64,000 bases of DNA from Histomonas meleagridis (Eukaryota > Parabasalia > Tritrichomonadida > Dientamoebidae): NCBI GenBank assembly GCA_020186115.1, contig WSYJ01000138.1, positions 868,001 to 932,000 of the forward strand. The letters are read 5' to 3'. Under the pieces are notes generated by a model. It ran no database searches and had not been told where the DNA came from. It saw only the letters and a program-made list of their open reading frames with translations. Below, one piece after another: positions 39,784 through 50,300 of this stretch. The translations under genes were made by a program, and so were the position numbers. Position 1 is the stretch's first letter; each line of letters opens with the position of its first letter.

Positions 39784-40359
39784 ATGTCAATGATAACAAA
39801 AGAAGAAATTTCCCTTCAAAACAGAATAATTGAATTTCAACAATTCGTTCAAAATGCTGAAAATGAGGCCCAGAAATCAGTTGCTTTCGGAAATACAGAG
39901 ATGGAATCTGCTTTAAAAAATCTTCAAGAATTAATAAAGATGATGAATTATTCCATAAAAGAAGCGGAAGCTGTTCCTCAAACTTTACAGAGATGTCGAG
40001 ATTTCCTAGAGAATTCACAAAATCCATTGAGAGTATTATTGATGAAACATGAACCAAATGATTTATTACAATTTATCAAATCAAATAACGTAGAAAATTT
40101 CTTCACACCAAATACACAACAGGATTCAGACATTATTGTTAATTTATTAATCCAATTAAATGTTCTCCATAATGAACCTATAGCACTTAAATGGATGGAA
40201 TTCGCGTTAATGGATTTAGACACCCGAAACAGGTATGTTAGAGAAAATGCAGTACCAGTTTTAAAAAAACTTTTGGTAACTATTGATGCAAAAACTACTT
40301 CACAAGCACACATGATACACCACCTTATTCAATCTCATTTAGCTGAACTAGAAAAATAG
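39784..40359 (+). CDS. Protein resembling the EDC4 C-terminal domain
   Basis: About 191 residues if translation starts at ATG 39784 (39790 and 39724 are alternatives; the longer frame begins with TTG). The N-terminal half is coiled-coil-like (SLQNRIIEFQQFVQNAENEA). The C-terminal half, DIIVNLLIQLNVLHNEPIAL then WMEFALMDLDTRNRYVRENA and VPVLKKLL, resembles the last helical domain of EDC4/Ge-1, where a similar WLEEAVMNLD phrase occurs. EDC4 is a decapping scaffold in P-bodies. Here only that terminal domain is present, so the link is tentative; it may be a stand-alone helical protein. It follows the ARL gene closely on the same strand. Confidence 0.5.
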   Translation: MSMITKEEISLQNRIIEFQQFVQNAENEAQKSVAFGNTEMESALKNLQELIKMMNYSIKEAEAVPQTLQRCRDFLENSQNPLRVLLMKHEPNDLLQFIKSNNVENFFTPNTQQDSDIIVNLLIQLNVLHNEPIALKWMEFALMDLDTRNRYVRENAVPVLKKLLVTIDAKTTSQAHMIHHLIQSHLAELEK

Positions 40360-40932
40360 AATAAAGATGAAATTCCAAAAAAAAAGTTTTTTTTTAAATC
40401 ACTAAACATTTATTATTCACTTTTTTGTTTTATTTTAAAGTTATGTTTTTTCACTCACTTTCGTTCCAATGATCATCTTATCACAGGGATTTTGTTAAGT
40501 GCTTTTGTGTTGATATATTCTCTCTAAATTGTTAAAAAAATTATTGTGAATATAATACATGCATATTTTAAAAAATTGATTTTCATGTTTCAATGTACAT
40601 TTGAAATCTCATCAATATAAACACATATTTATAATTCATTTTGATTGCTAACAATGATAATTTTTATAATTAAAAATATTGATGTTTTTTAATTGTGTTT
40701 GAGAAAAACAGAAAAAATCGCAAAAAATTTACATTTGATAATCGGAAAAATTTTGATTGTATTTCACCCCTTGCCTCAAAATTTAAAAATCATAGAGTAA
40801 GAATTTTACTTGATATCACGGCTTAAGCCAAATTAACGGTCACTAAACTGTCGGCATCGTTTATTCCCAAGACGTTAATATAACCGCAAAATTTTTGGTT
40901 TTGATTTCATTTTCCGTTTAAATTTTTTGCAG
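40360..40932. other. Intergenic; promoter of the small D-box protein
   Basis: No gene. TAACCGC at 40881-40887 and an initiator-like TCATTT near 40907 lie upstream of ATG 40933. Confidence 0.5.
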
Positions 40933-41232
40933 ATGTCATCCTATGCTCTATTTGGGAACCAAAAAAAGCAAGAAAACACAAACATCCAATCCAGATTTGG
41001 TGTAAAACAGAACCCATTAGCTCCACGTCAAGCTTTTGGAGATATCACTAATCGAGATTTCGGATCTTATTCTCAGCCAACAACTACAGAACATCCTCCC
41101 CCTGAAAAAATATTTTTTGCACCTCAGCCAAAGCCATATGAAGGGTATCATTATGAAATCGATGATGAGCCATGGTTTGACACAGAAATCGAACTAGAAC
41201 CTCAATCCCTTTTTGAGCCTGTTCAGTGGTAA
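40933..41232 (+). CDS. Small D-box protein, securin candidate
   Basis: A 99-residue acidic, disordered-looking protein (the frame begins at a TTG; the ATG is 40933). It holds LAPRQAFGDITNRDF, which reads like a destruction box (RxxF/LxDITN, as in cyclins and securins) in its N-terminal half. Near the C-terminus is WFDTEIELEPQSLFEP, which resembles the D-x-E-I-E-x-x-P separase pseudosubstrate segment of fungal securins. That order and size are what a minimal securin should have. No exact KEN box is seen (KKQEN only). Securins are poorly conserved, so this is a motif-based proposal. Initiator TCATTT and a TAACCGC element support a real gene. Confidence 0.5.
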   Translation: MSSYALFGNQKKQENTNIQSRFGVKQNPLAPRQAFGDITNRDFGSYSQPTTTEHPPPEKIFFAPQPKPYEGYHYEIDDEPWFDTEIELEPQSLFEPVQW

Positions 41233-41415
41233 TGCATTTTTAAATTTTTATCATTTTGATTTTTTTATTTCGTTAAACATGGTAATTTACTTTCAACTTT
41301 TTTTTGATCAATCTAGAAACCTCAAAGGATCCAAACTTTTGTTAAATGAAAAAATGCATTACCATAAGCAAAACATAAAACAAAGATTAAAAACATTTTA
41401 ATTTTATTAATTTTT

Positions 41416-42936
41416 TCACTTTTCTTTAACAAGTTCTTCTAAAGACTCCAAATAAATTTTTGCCTTTTCCCTTTGTCTTTGAGGCAATTTCTGTGTTCTC
41501 ATCGAGAATGCGAACAATTCAATTTGCGCCTCATTTTTCGTTATTGGCTCGACATCTATCGAGTTCGGCAACGACATATGTTTTTTAATGAATCGCAAAT
41601 ACGATTTTTTAGATGGAGTTTCGAACATTGGCTCGGAATTAGTTTTGTTTAACAATGGGAACAATTCCAAATGCGGCGAATTCACTACATATGGAAATGG
41701 AACAGGCGATGAGTTATCTCTAACGTTGATATAACCCAATTTTATATTATTTTTACCGTTATAAATAATTTTCGCTGCTTCTATAAACTCTAAAAGATGT
41801 TTTTTATGGTTTTGTGGATCATAATATAACACAGCGACATCATTCTCATTATCATTTAAGAAATCGGAATATGTTTTACCAACGATTTTAGTCACATATT
41901 CATATTCTTGTTTTTTCGGTATTTTTTCCGAATAATATTTTCTTTTAATTTCATTGTTTTTGATTTTGTGTAAGTATTCATTAACTTTAATAGTGAAATC
42001 ATTGTCTGCTATGTTAAATGTTTCATTTGTTGGATAATAAAACCCATTAATATATGAAAACACTATAAACGTTGGAATTGTTATATTTCCTTTTCGTACA
42101 ACATCTTTAACATATTTTATATCTTTAGCTTCAAGGACACCGATCATAAACTCTTTGTTATTTTCACCGATTTCATAAAGTTTATTATGTATTGTTTCAT
42201 TATATTGTTCATCAATATAAACACCAAATATTTCATTTCGGGTTTTCATAGTATTAGAGTCAATATGACTATAATATGGACGTGATGAATTATATAATGA
42301 TGTCGTGGTATGACCAATGGGTAATATGGTCATATCTTTGAGACGGAATAAACCATAATCAGAGCCATTAAGACCAACTTCATCCATTACTTTCCGTGAT
42401 GATAATATAACATTACAACTGTCAATATATGGCAATGTGCGAGTGACTAAAAATGAGGCTTGAGCTCCATTCCGTGGTTCGCAAATAAGTGATAGTTTAA
42501 CATTCCCAAGGAGATTATAAAGTTCTTCAGTGGTTTCGGTAACTTTGTTGTTGGGATCTAACCAAGAACTGATGAGAAAAATAAGTTCTTTCTCCGTGGA
42601 TGGAAAAGGACATGAAAATGCAAGACGCCCATTGAAGAAAAGTACAAGAGCTGGCGCTTGAACTGGTATGGCAGCCATGATTGATTGAGCTTCATTTAAT
42701 TTAAAATATGCAAACTCTGCAATTCGTGAAAAAAAGGAAGCAACTTTGGCAAAAGTAAGAAGAAACATTTGTGTCTCATCAAATGAATTATCTGGAATTA
42801 TCATGGAAATTAAAACTTCTCGCTTAGGCTTAAAATCAGAAAACGTAATTTCATTTAATTGCATTACTGCTGGTATGGCTGTATTTTCATAAGGAACAAA
42901 AATTGATAGAGAAAAAGAAAAAAGAAACAGAAGCAT
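41416..42936 (-). CDS. PDI-like ER protein lacking CXXC
   Basis: A 506-residue protein with a signal peptide (MLLFLFSFSLSIFV) and several thioredoxin-like folds. The clearest, near residue 345, reads VTKIVGKTYSDFLNDNEN then DVAVLYYDPQNHKKH; in protein disulphide isomerases the same strand runs into WCGHC. Here the active-site segment is DPQNHKKH, so both catalytic cysteines are missing and the protein cannot act as an oxidoreductase. A chaperone or binding role in the ER is more likely. The protein ends in a basic helix (KAKIYLESLEELVKEK) without an HDEL/KDEL-like signal. Loops hold several N-glycosylation sequons. The gene is complete and convergent with the D-box gene. Confidence 0.7.
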   Translation of the reverse strand: MLLFLFSFSLSIFVPYENTAIPAVMQLNEITFSDFKPKREVLISMIIPDNSFDETQMFLLTFAKVASFFSRIAEFAYFKLNEAQSIMAAIPVQAPALVLFFNGRLAFSCPFPSTEKELIFLISSWLDPNNKVTETTEELYNLLGNVKLSLICEPRNGAQASFLVTRTLPYIDSCNVILSSRKVMDEVGLNGSDYGLFRLKDMTILPIGHTTTSLYNSSRPYYSHIDSNTMKTRNEIFGVYIDEQYNETIHNKLYEIGENNKEFMIGVLEAKDIKYVKDVVRKGNITIPTFIVFSYINGFYYPTNETFNIADNDFTIKVNEYLHKIKNNEIKRKYYSEKIPKKQEYEYVTKIVGKTYSDFLNDNENDVAVLYYDPQNHKKHLLEFIEAAKIIYNGKNNIKLGYINVRDNSSPVPFPYVVNSPHLELFPLLNKTNSEPMFETPSKKSYLRFIKKHMSLPNSIDVEPITKNEAQIELFAFSMRTQKLPQRQREKAKIYLESLEELVKEK

Positions 42937-43496
42937 TCTGGTAAAACCTCAAATCCGATCAAAATTCATTCAAATATTTATGAATCGAGTTTTTTCAGGA
43001 AAACAAATGAAATAAATTTATTTAAATTATTTTATACAGCACACCTGATTGTCCATGCGAATGCTACATTGCAATAGCTGACCTATGAACAAGAAAAATC
43101 AATGCTTGCTCAAACATCTGTGTATCACCTATAATGTTATAAGATTATAAGATCTATAACCAATGACATTACAGATTATCATTTTTTTACCAAATTAAAT
43201 CCTTGTTTCTTTTGGAAAAAGATATAATAATGTTAACATTAGAATAACTATTACTTCGAAGTAATATTTATCATATGTTAACATTTTTGTTATTGAATCC
43301 CTAATATCCCCAGTAAGATTATCTATGTATTGCATGTTTTTACAAAAAGATTGATTAAACAGTGAAAATCATTTTTTATTCATGTATTTCAATCTTTTTG
43401 GCATCCGACACTTTTATGAGCTAAATGACACTTTTCAGAACTTTTTGAATGAGGAAAAGAAGATTTTCCTCATCGTAAACCGCAAAAACAGTTCAT
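42937..43496. other. Divergent intergenic with an ankyrin-spacer relic
   Basis: At 43018-43050 the sequence ATTTAAATTATTTTATACAGCA equals the end of the ankyrin-array spacer, and TATGAACAAGAAAAATCAATGC near 43085 resembles the module's LLEQ..INA part. TAAACCGC near 43477 precedes the Rab ATG. No gene. Confidence 0.5.
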
Positions 43497-44108
43497 ATGA
43501 ATGCGCAAGCTCAGCTTGTAAAATTCATTGTAATAGGGAATGCAGGCGTAGGGAAAACGAGCATAATCAATCGGCTTGTAAGGGATGATTACGACCCAGA
43601 GGTTACTCCAACAATTGGTGTTGATTACGTTAATTTTGATACAACAGTTCAAAATGAACCATTCCATATAATCATATGGGATACTGCTGGTCAAGAAAGG
43701 TACTTCAACATTATAAGAAATTATTTCCGAAATTCATTAGGAATAATCCTTGTTTTTGACATTACATCAAGACATTCATTTGAGAAAATACCATTCTGGC
43801 TCAAGACAGCAAGAAAAGAAGCCGATCCGAATTGCCAAGTTATGCTTATCGGAAACAAAAGTGATTTTCAATCAATAAGAGAAGTATCAAACGAAGAAGC
43901 AGAAAAGTTTGCTGAAGAGAATCAAATTTTATGTTATATGGAGACATCTGCTCTCAACAATAAGAACATTAAGGAAGCATTCATGAAATTAACAGAAAAA
44001 ATCTATAACCTTATGTCAACTGGCGAAATCAATATTGAGCCATACAACACAGCCACTAAAGTTAGTAACAACGATAGTGCCGAAGAAACAAAGAAATCTT
44101 GTTGTTAA
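43497..44108 (+). CDS. Rab-family GTPase
   Basis: A 203-residue vesicle-traffic GTPase. P-loop GNAGVGKT (residues 13-20), TPTIGVDYVNF effector region, WDTAGQERYFNIIRNYFR switch II, GNKSD and ETSAL are intact, and the C-terminus is SCC, a double-cysteine geranylgeranylation site. The Ser before TSIINR is Thr as usual, and the catalytic Gln is kept, unlike the Ras-like gene at 32046. The subfamily is not clear; RIIRNYFRNSLG is unlike Rab1/Rab5/Rab7 wording, so a lineage-specific Rab is likely. The ATG sits at 43497, with an in-frame-free upstream context. Confidence 0.93.
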   Translation: MNAQAQLVKFIVIGNAGVGKTSIINRLVRDDYDPEVTPTIGVDYVNFDTTVQNEPFHIIIWDTAGQERYFNIIRNYFRNSLGIILVFDITSRHSFEKIPFWLKTARKEADPNCQVMLIGNKSDFQSIREVSNEEAEKFAEENQILCYMETSALNNKNIKEAFMKLTEKIYNLMSTGEINIEPYNTATKVSNNDSAEETKKSCC

Positions 44109-44385
44109 ATAAATACATGAACATGATATTTAAATCTAATTTTTGTATTAAATCCAAAAACACTTGTAGTAGTTTTTCTAATTTTTTTGTGTTAGAATTG
44201 ATATTTTTGCATTAAATGAAATTTTAATTAATAATGTTTATTTTTAGTTCTGTAATGTTTGATAATATTTTATTAAGACAAGTTTCACATGAACTTCTTG
44301 CATTTATGATTTGAAACTTGTTACAACAAGTTCAAACGTGGATAATTTATGTAAAATATTTGAGGCACCCCTAATCATCCATTCG

Positions 44386-47300
44386 ATGATTGCGAAAAAA
44401 TTGGATCAAAAAGAAATCTTACTTTCAATATTATCGTGTAAATTAAAGTTTAAAATGAACGAAATAATGTTACATTTAAATCCATATCCAGAACTTAAAA
44501 ATTTAAATTATGTAATTTTTAAGAAAGAATATTTTCAAGAAATTGAAGAAGCAGAGTCAAATTCTATTACTAAACTTACCTCTCATTTACCATATAAATT
44601 TGTTTATGACAAACAATCTCTTAATCATTTAAAAAATGTTGATTTAAGCGATAATATAATACATCATTTTATTGGATTTTATCTCTTACAACAATATATA
44701 GCATTTTTAATACGCTTTGAAGAAGTTAAAATTATTGATGAAGTAATTCCATTATTCCAAATGTTTTCAATTTTTTCCAATCACGAATATCAAAACGTTA
44801 TCAATTTAGCATTTTGTGATATTTTTCGAATTATCCAAGAAAATTTTTCGAGTAATTTATTTTCGACATTATTAACACCATTTTCAGATTATTTTCTACA
44901 GAACTCATCAGTTGACTCAAACACCATTATATATTTACCCATTTTCTTTGATTTAGTCACTAAATCGAATGATTCAGAATTAAATCTCAAAGAATATTAT
45001 TCATTAATTTTATTATTATTTAATTCACGAAATAAAATTTTAAGTCAAAACGTCATTGATTTTATCTTTGAATCATTACAACCCAAATTACTTGAGTTCG
45101 ATAAGAAATCATTTTTATTATTAGAACAAATGATTCCATATCTTGATGAAACGATTTTAAATTCATTTTTCCAAACACTTCCATCGAAACTCATTCGAGA
45201 AATATCATTAAATGGGAAACATTTTCTTTTACCCGAAGAAACAAAAAATATCGAAACATTTAAACCTTTTTCTAATCCAGAATGTCGATTTCATTTCCAA
45301 GAGACGCAAACGTTTCAAAATGGATTTAATATTAAAATTAATTTATTTGAAGATAATATTAATATATTAAATAATGTTAATGAAACATTAATCTGTTCGA
45401 AAAACATAAAAAATATTATAATTATGATTTCCGAAACGATATGTAATAATGAAACATTTGCGAAGTTATTTTTAGATTCATTTGTACGTTTTATTAATGC
45501 AAAATCGAAATCGAAACATCAAAATGAATATTTTGGGTTCTTAGTTATATTATGGTGTAATTTATCGAATAATATTAAAATCGAAAACTTATTAATTCCG
45601 AATAATTTATTTAATCCTTTCATTACTATATATAATAATACATCGAAAGATTATATTAATGAACTTATTACACTTAGATATTATAGTGTTTTAGGTATTC
45701 TTTTAATATCACCACAAAGTTTAAATGAATTAATATTAAATATAATTAAATATCCAAATTTATTCATCGATATTATTGAAATGTTAATATTAAATATTGA
45801 TAAGTTTAATAATGTTTTATATGAAAACCCAAAAAATTTTATAAGAAATATTCGTTTAGTTGCATTACAACTTCAAAATGAAAACTTTCAACCAACAATA
45901 TCAATTGATCTAATTGAGAAAAGTCGAATTTCTTTATTTCGTTTATTAAATTTATGTTTTAAAGAATATAAAATATTAAAATTGTTTTTAGAAGATGCGA
46001 TTTTTTTACCATTTTTTCTTTCATTGTTATATGAAGAAAAAATACGAAAATTTGTATTAAAGAAAATCAAAAATTATATTAAAGAAAAAAACATTTCGGA
46101 AAATTTTTTGTTTTCTATTGATCAAACAATTATACAAATTACGCCATCATTAAAACATACGAAATATTTTAAATTAATGACTGATATCATTAAAACGTTG
46201 AAATATTCGATTGAATTTCCGAATTATTTTAATAATATATGTAAATCACTTAAAGAACAATTAAAATATTTTAATGAAAATGATAATAATTCTTATGAAT
46301 TATTAATAGAAACTATCAAATTATATGTTAAAATTCCGAATTTATCTAAATCATGTATTTTAGCATTAGAAACTCCAATGAAGAAAATTAAATCATTTGG
46401 GAAAAATGAGTTTTATATATTATGTGATTTATTATCAGGTGAATTTTTATCAGATTATACGAAAATGTTTGAAATTAAAAATGGCGAAACGATAAATTTA
46501 TTATTTAAATTATTTATTAATAATAATGAAATTGATATTTTAGATTTCATATATAAACTTTGTAAAAATTCGAATCATAATTGTTATGAATGTCATATAA
46601 ATGAATTTGATATATTCCTTTTAGATTATATTTTTGAAAATAGAGAAAATGATATAACTAAAATACCAAAAGCTTTAGAAATTGTATCGATCATTTCTTC
46701 ATATATTTCATCACCGATAGTTGTTCAACGTTATATATCATTATTTATACCTATAGAAAATAGATATATATCTAAAATTCATCATTTGTTATTAAACCCA
46801 TTACGAAATATCTTTAAAAACTCATTTAATTCTCCTTATTTAAGTATACCTTTAAACATTGAACATGTTCATGAAATTGAAATTTTTGATAAATTTTCAT
46901 TTATTTTTTGGTGTTATTTTGAAGATAAAACAGAAACAAATATAATTTCAATATATACATCGAATAAAGAAAAAATATTTTCATTTTCTGTGAAAGAATT
47001 TGAATTTTATGTTAATATAACACCAACTAAAGTAAAAATACCATTAAAACAATGGTCTTTTATATTTATTAATTATAATGATAAAAAATTTAATTTATAT
47101 ATTAACTCTAAATTATATTATTCTTGTGAATTAATAATAAATACTTTAACAGGTTTAGTACATATGAAAATTGGTGGAAGTAAAGACATTCAAAGTCGAA
47201 TTGCTAATTTCGGATTATATTCTAAATTAACTAAACAACAAAGTAATTATTTATATCAACTAGGGCCACGTAGTACACGTAAACAATATTCACCAATCTT

Positions 47301-50300
47301 TTATTATAATGCCGAAAACTTAAAATCGATTTCATCGAAAATATTATTAAGTACTGAAACACATAATTTTACTGATATTTTATTATTATTATTTAAAATC
47401 GAAATATTAATTCCATTATTTGCACAAATTGATTTACCATTAAAATCAGGTAAAGAAAATACGGAATTTAATATCATTAATATTGTTAAAGTCTTTAAAA
47501 CATTGTTTTTAGTTGGAGAAATTGAACAATCAGTGTTTGTTAATATAAAAGGCTTTTCGATTATTTCATATTTATTATATTCATCAACATATAAACAAAT
47601 TTCATATAAATTATATAAATCGTTTTATAAAATATTTAAATCGTTAGTAAATGAAGAAGCACAAAAAGATCTTTTTGTAGAAATATTAATAAATCCTGAA
47701 TTATGGATTGTTTGTGATAATGATGAACATTTAAAGATATTAAATCATTGGTTAAAAATTATATTTCCGATATATCATTCATTGTTTTTAGAGTTAATAC
47801 CTTTTAAAAGTATTTTGGATATAATGAGAATTTATTATTGGTATAATCCAATTAATAATAATAATATTAAAGGTGATATTAACTCAAATAGAATTCGAAA
47901 TATGAATTTAAATATTTTCGAATGTCGAAAAATTTTATTTCAAATTTTAACAAATTTGTCCGAAATTAAATTCGATTCAAATGACTTCGATTATTTAGTT
48001 TATAATGTTTTAACTTTAGAAGATGAAAAACAAAAACTTGAAATATTGTTTTTCATATCTTCAATTGCATGGAATCAAAATATTCCATTAGTTAATATAA
48101 ATTGTGAAATATTTACTAAAATTTATAATTTAATTATTATTGATTCTGATGATATTATTATAACAATATTTTCTACTTTAATTGATATATATGTTAATTC
48201 TAAGTTTAAATTAGAATTAACACAACAATTCGAATTCATTTTAGAAATATTAAAACAACGAAAAATTACAATGAAATTATTTAAAGGTTTATATAAAATA
48301 CTTAAAATTCAATCATCAAAAATATTTTATATTTGTACTTATTTAAGTTATAAATTAAATAATTTGGAAATATATAATGAAATTAATCCGAAAAATGATT
48401 ATATTGTTAATAATAAATGGTGTTATTATTCAATAAAACAAGCAATTAAAGATAAAAAAGAAAATTCAAAAATTATTTTCCATTTTTTAATTAAATGTTC
48501 AAATAAAATTTGGTTAAATATTTATAATACTATTGAAGTTTGTTGTCAATTATATAAAATTAAAAGTGATAAACATAAAAAATTATTTATAAAAACAATT
48601 TATTCAATTATAACGAATGATGAAAATAATAAAAATAAAAATTTTTCGGAAAATGTTTCGAATTTTTTAATACTTTTTAAAGATTATATATTTTTTAATA
48701 ACGATTTTTCAACATTAATAAAATTATATAATAATTCGATTTTTTATAGTAATGAAAACATTAATACAAATAATGAAATTTTTAAATATAATTTTAGATT
48801 TACAGATGATTATAAATGGAAAGATATAAATATTATTAAATATATTTTAGAAATTTCATTAAAATTTTTACGGAATTTTGAAACTATTCGAATTTCATTA
48901 ATAGTTTCAGGTTTTGCTTATAAAGAAATACCAAATTTTATAATAAATTATATAACTGAAATGAAATTTACTAATAATGAAATTGAAGAACATTTAAATG
49001 AATTTTTATTTTTACATTATAAAATGCTTTTAGTTAATGATACATTAAATAATTATATTAAACTTTATGATTTTAATAAAGAAATTAATTATAACAAAAT
49101 CCAAATATTTCATTTTAATATTAATCAACATATTATTAATAACTTTAATGAAATAATAAAATTCAAACATAATAAATCGGAATTTTTATCAAAACTTGGA
49201 AATAAATTATTAAAATATAATTTCCATTTTAATGAATCAATAATCGATATCATAAATTCGATAAATATTCGATTAGAAAAAAGTAATAAATTATGGCAAA
49301 GACTTTGGAATAATGTAAATACTAATGGCGCTCCATGGTCATTAAATAAATCACAAAATGATATTAAATGGAAACGAGACTTTACATTATGTTTAAATTT
49401 ATGTCCTTTTAAGATGAAACAAAACCATAAATTTAATAATCATATGCAAGCTTCATTCTCACGTGATTCAGGAAGTTCTAAGACAGCATTACAATTATTA
49501 AATGAATATCAAAAAAAGCTTCAAGAAGAATATCAAAAATTTGCACCTCCCGAAATATTAGAACTTTCTACAATTAAAAATGAATTACAAATTAACAATA
49601 ATAATAATTCATTAATCGAAACTAAAAGTAAACAATTAATGTCTTATGAATGTGAATTAATAAAAATCACAAAAACTTTATTAGCAACTTTTATATTATA
49701 TAATAAATCAATACATATAATTATAAATACAACTAAAAAAACTATAGTTATACCAATAAAACAAATTACGTATATATATTTACGAAGGAAATTCCAACAT
49801 AAAACAGGAATTGAGATATATACTAAAAATGGAATTACATATTTAATAAACTTCATTAAATATTATAACTTAGATATAATTAAGAAAATTATTACATTCA
49901 CAAATATTAATAATCATTTAGTCCAACAAATCGAAGGAATTAATTTCTTTAATTCTTTACCTTATACAGAACAATGGTTAAAACATGAAATTTCTACATT
50001 CGAATATTTGTTACGTCTTAATATTTGTAGTGGTCGATCATTTAAAGATTCATCACAATATCCAATATTTCCATGGGTAATTACTGACTTCCAAAGTGAT
50101 GAATTAAATTTATTAAATCCGATGACATATAGAGATTTAACTAAACCTATAGGTGCATTAACAGAAGAAAGATTACTTGAATTAAAGACAAGATTAAAAG
50201 AAATTGGAGATCAATTTGAACCTTATCTTTATGGTTCATATATTATCTGTCCATTATCAGTATATCTATGGTTTTTACGTATTGAACCATTTACATCATT

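Noticed and set aside
39240-40057. Long minus-strand frames opposite the ARL tail
   Set aside because: They are complements of Lys/Glu-rich repeats and read as Ser/Phe runs; shadows of the real gene.
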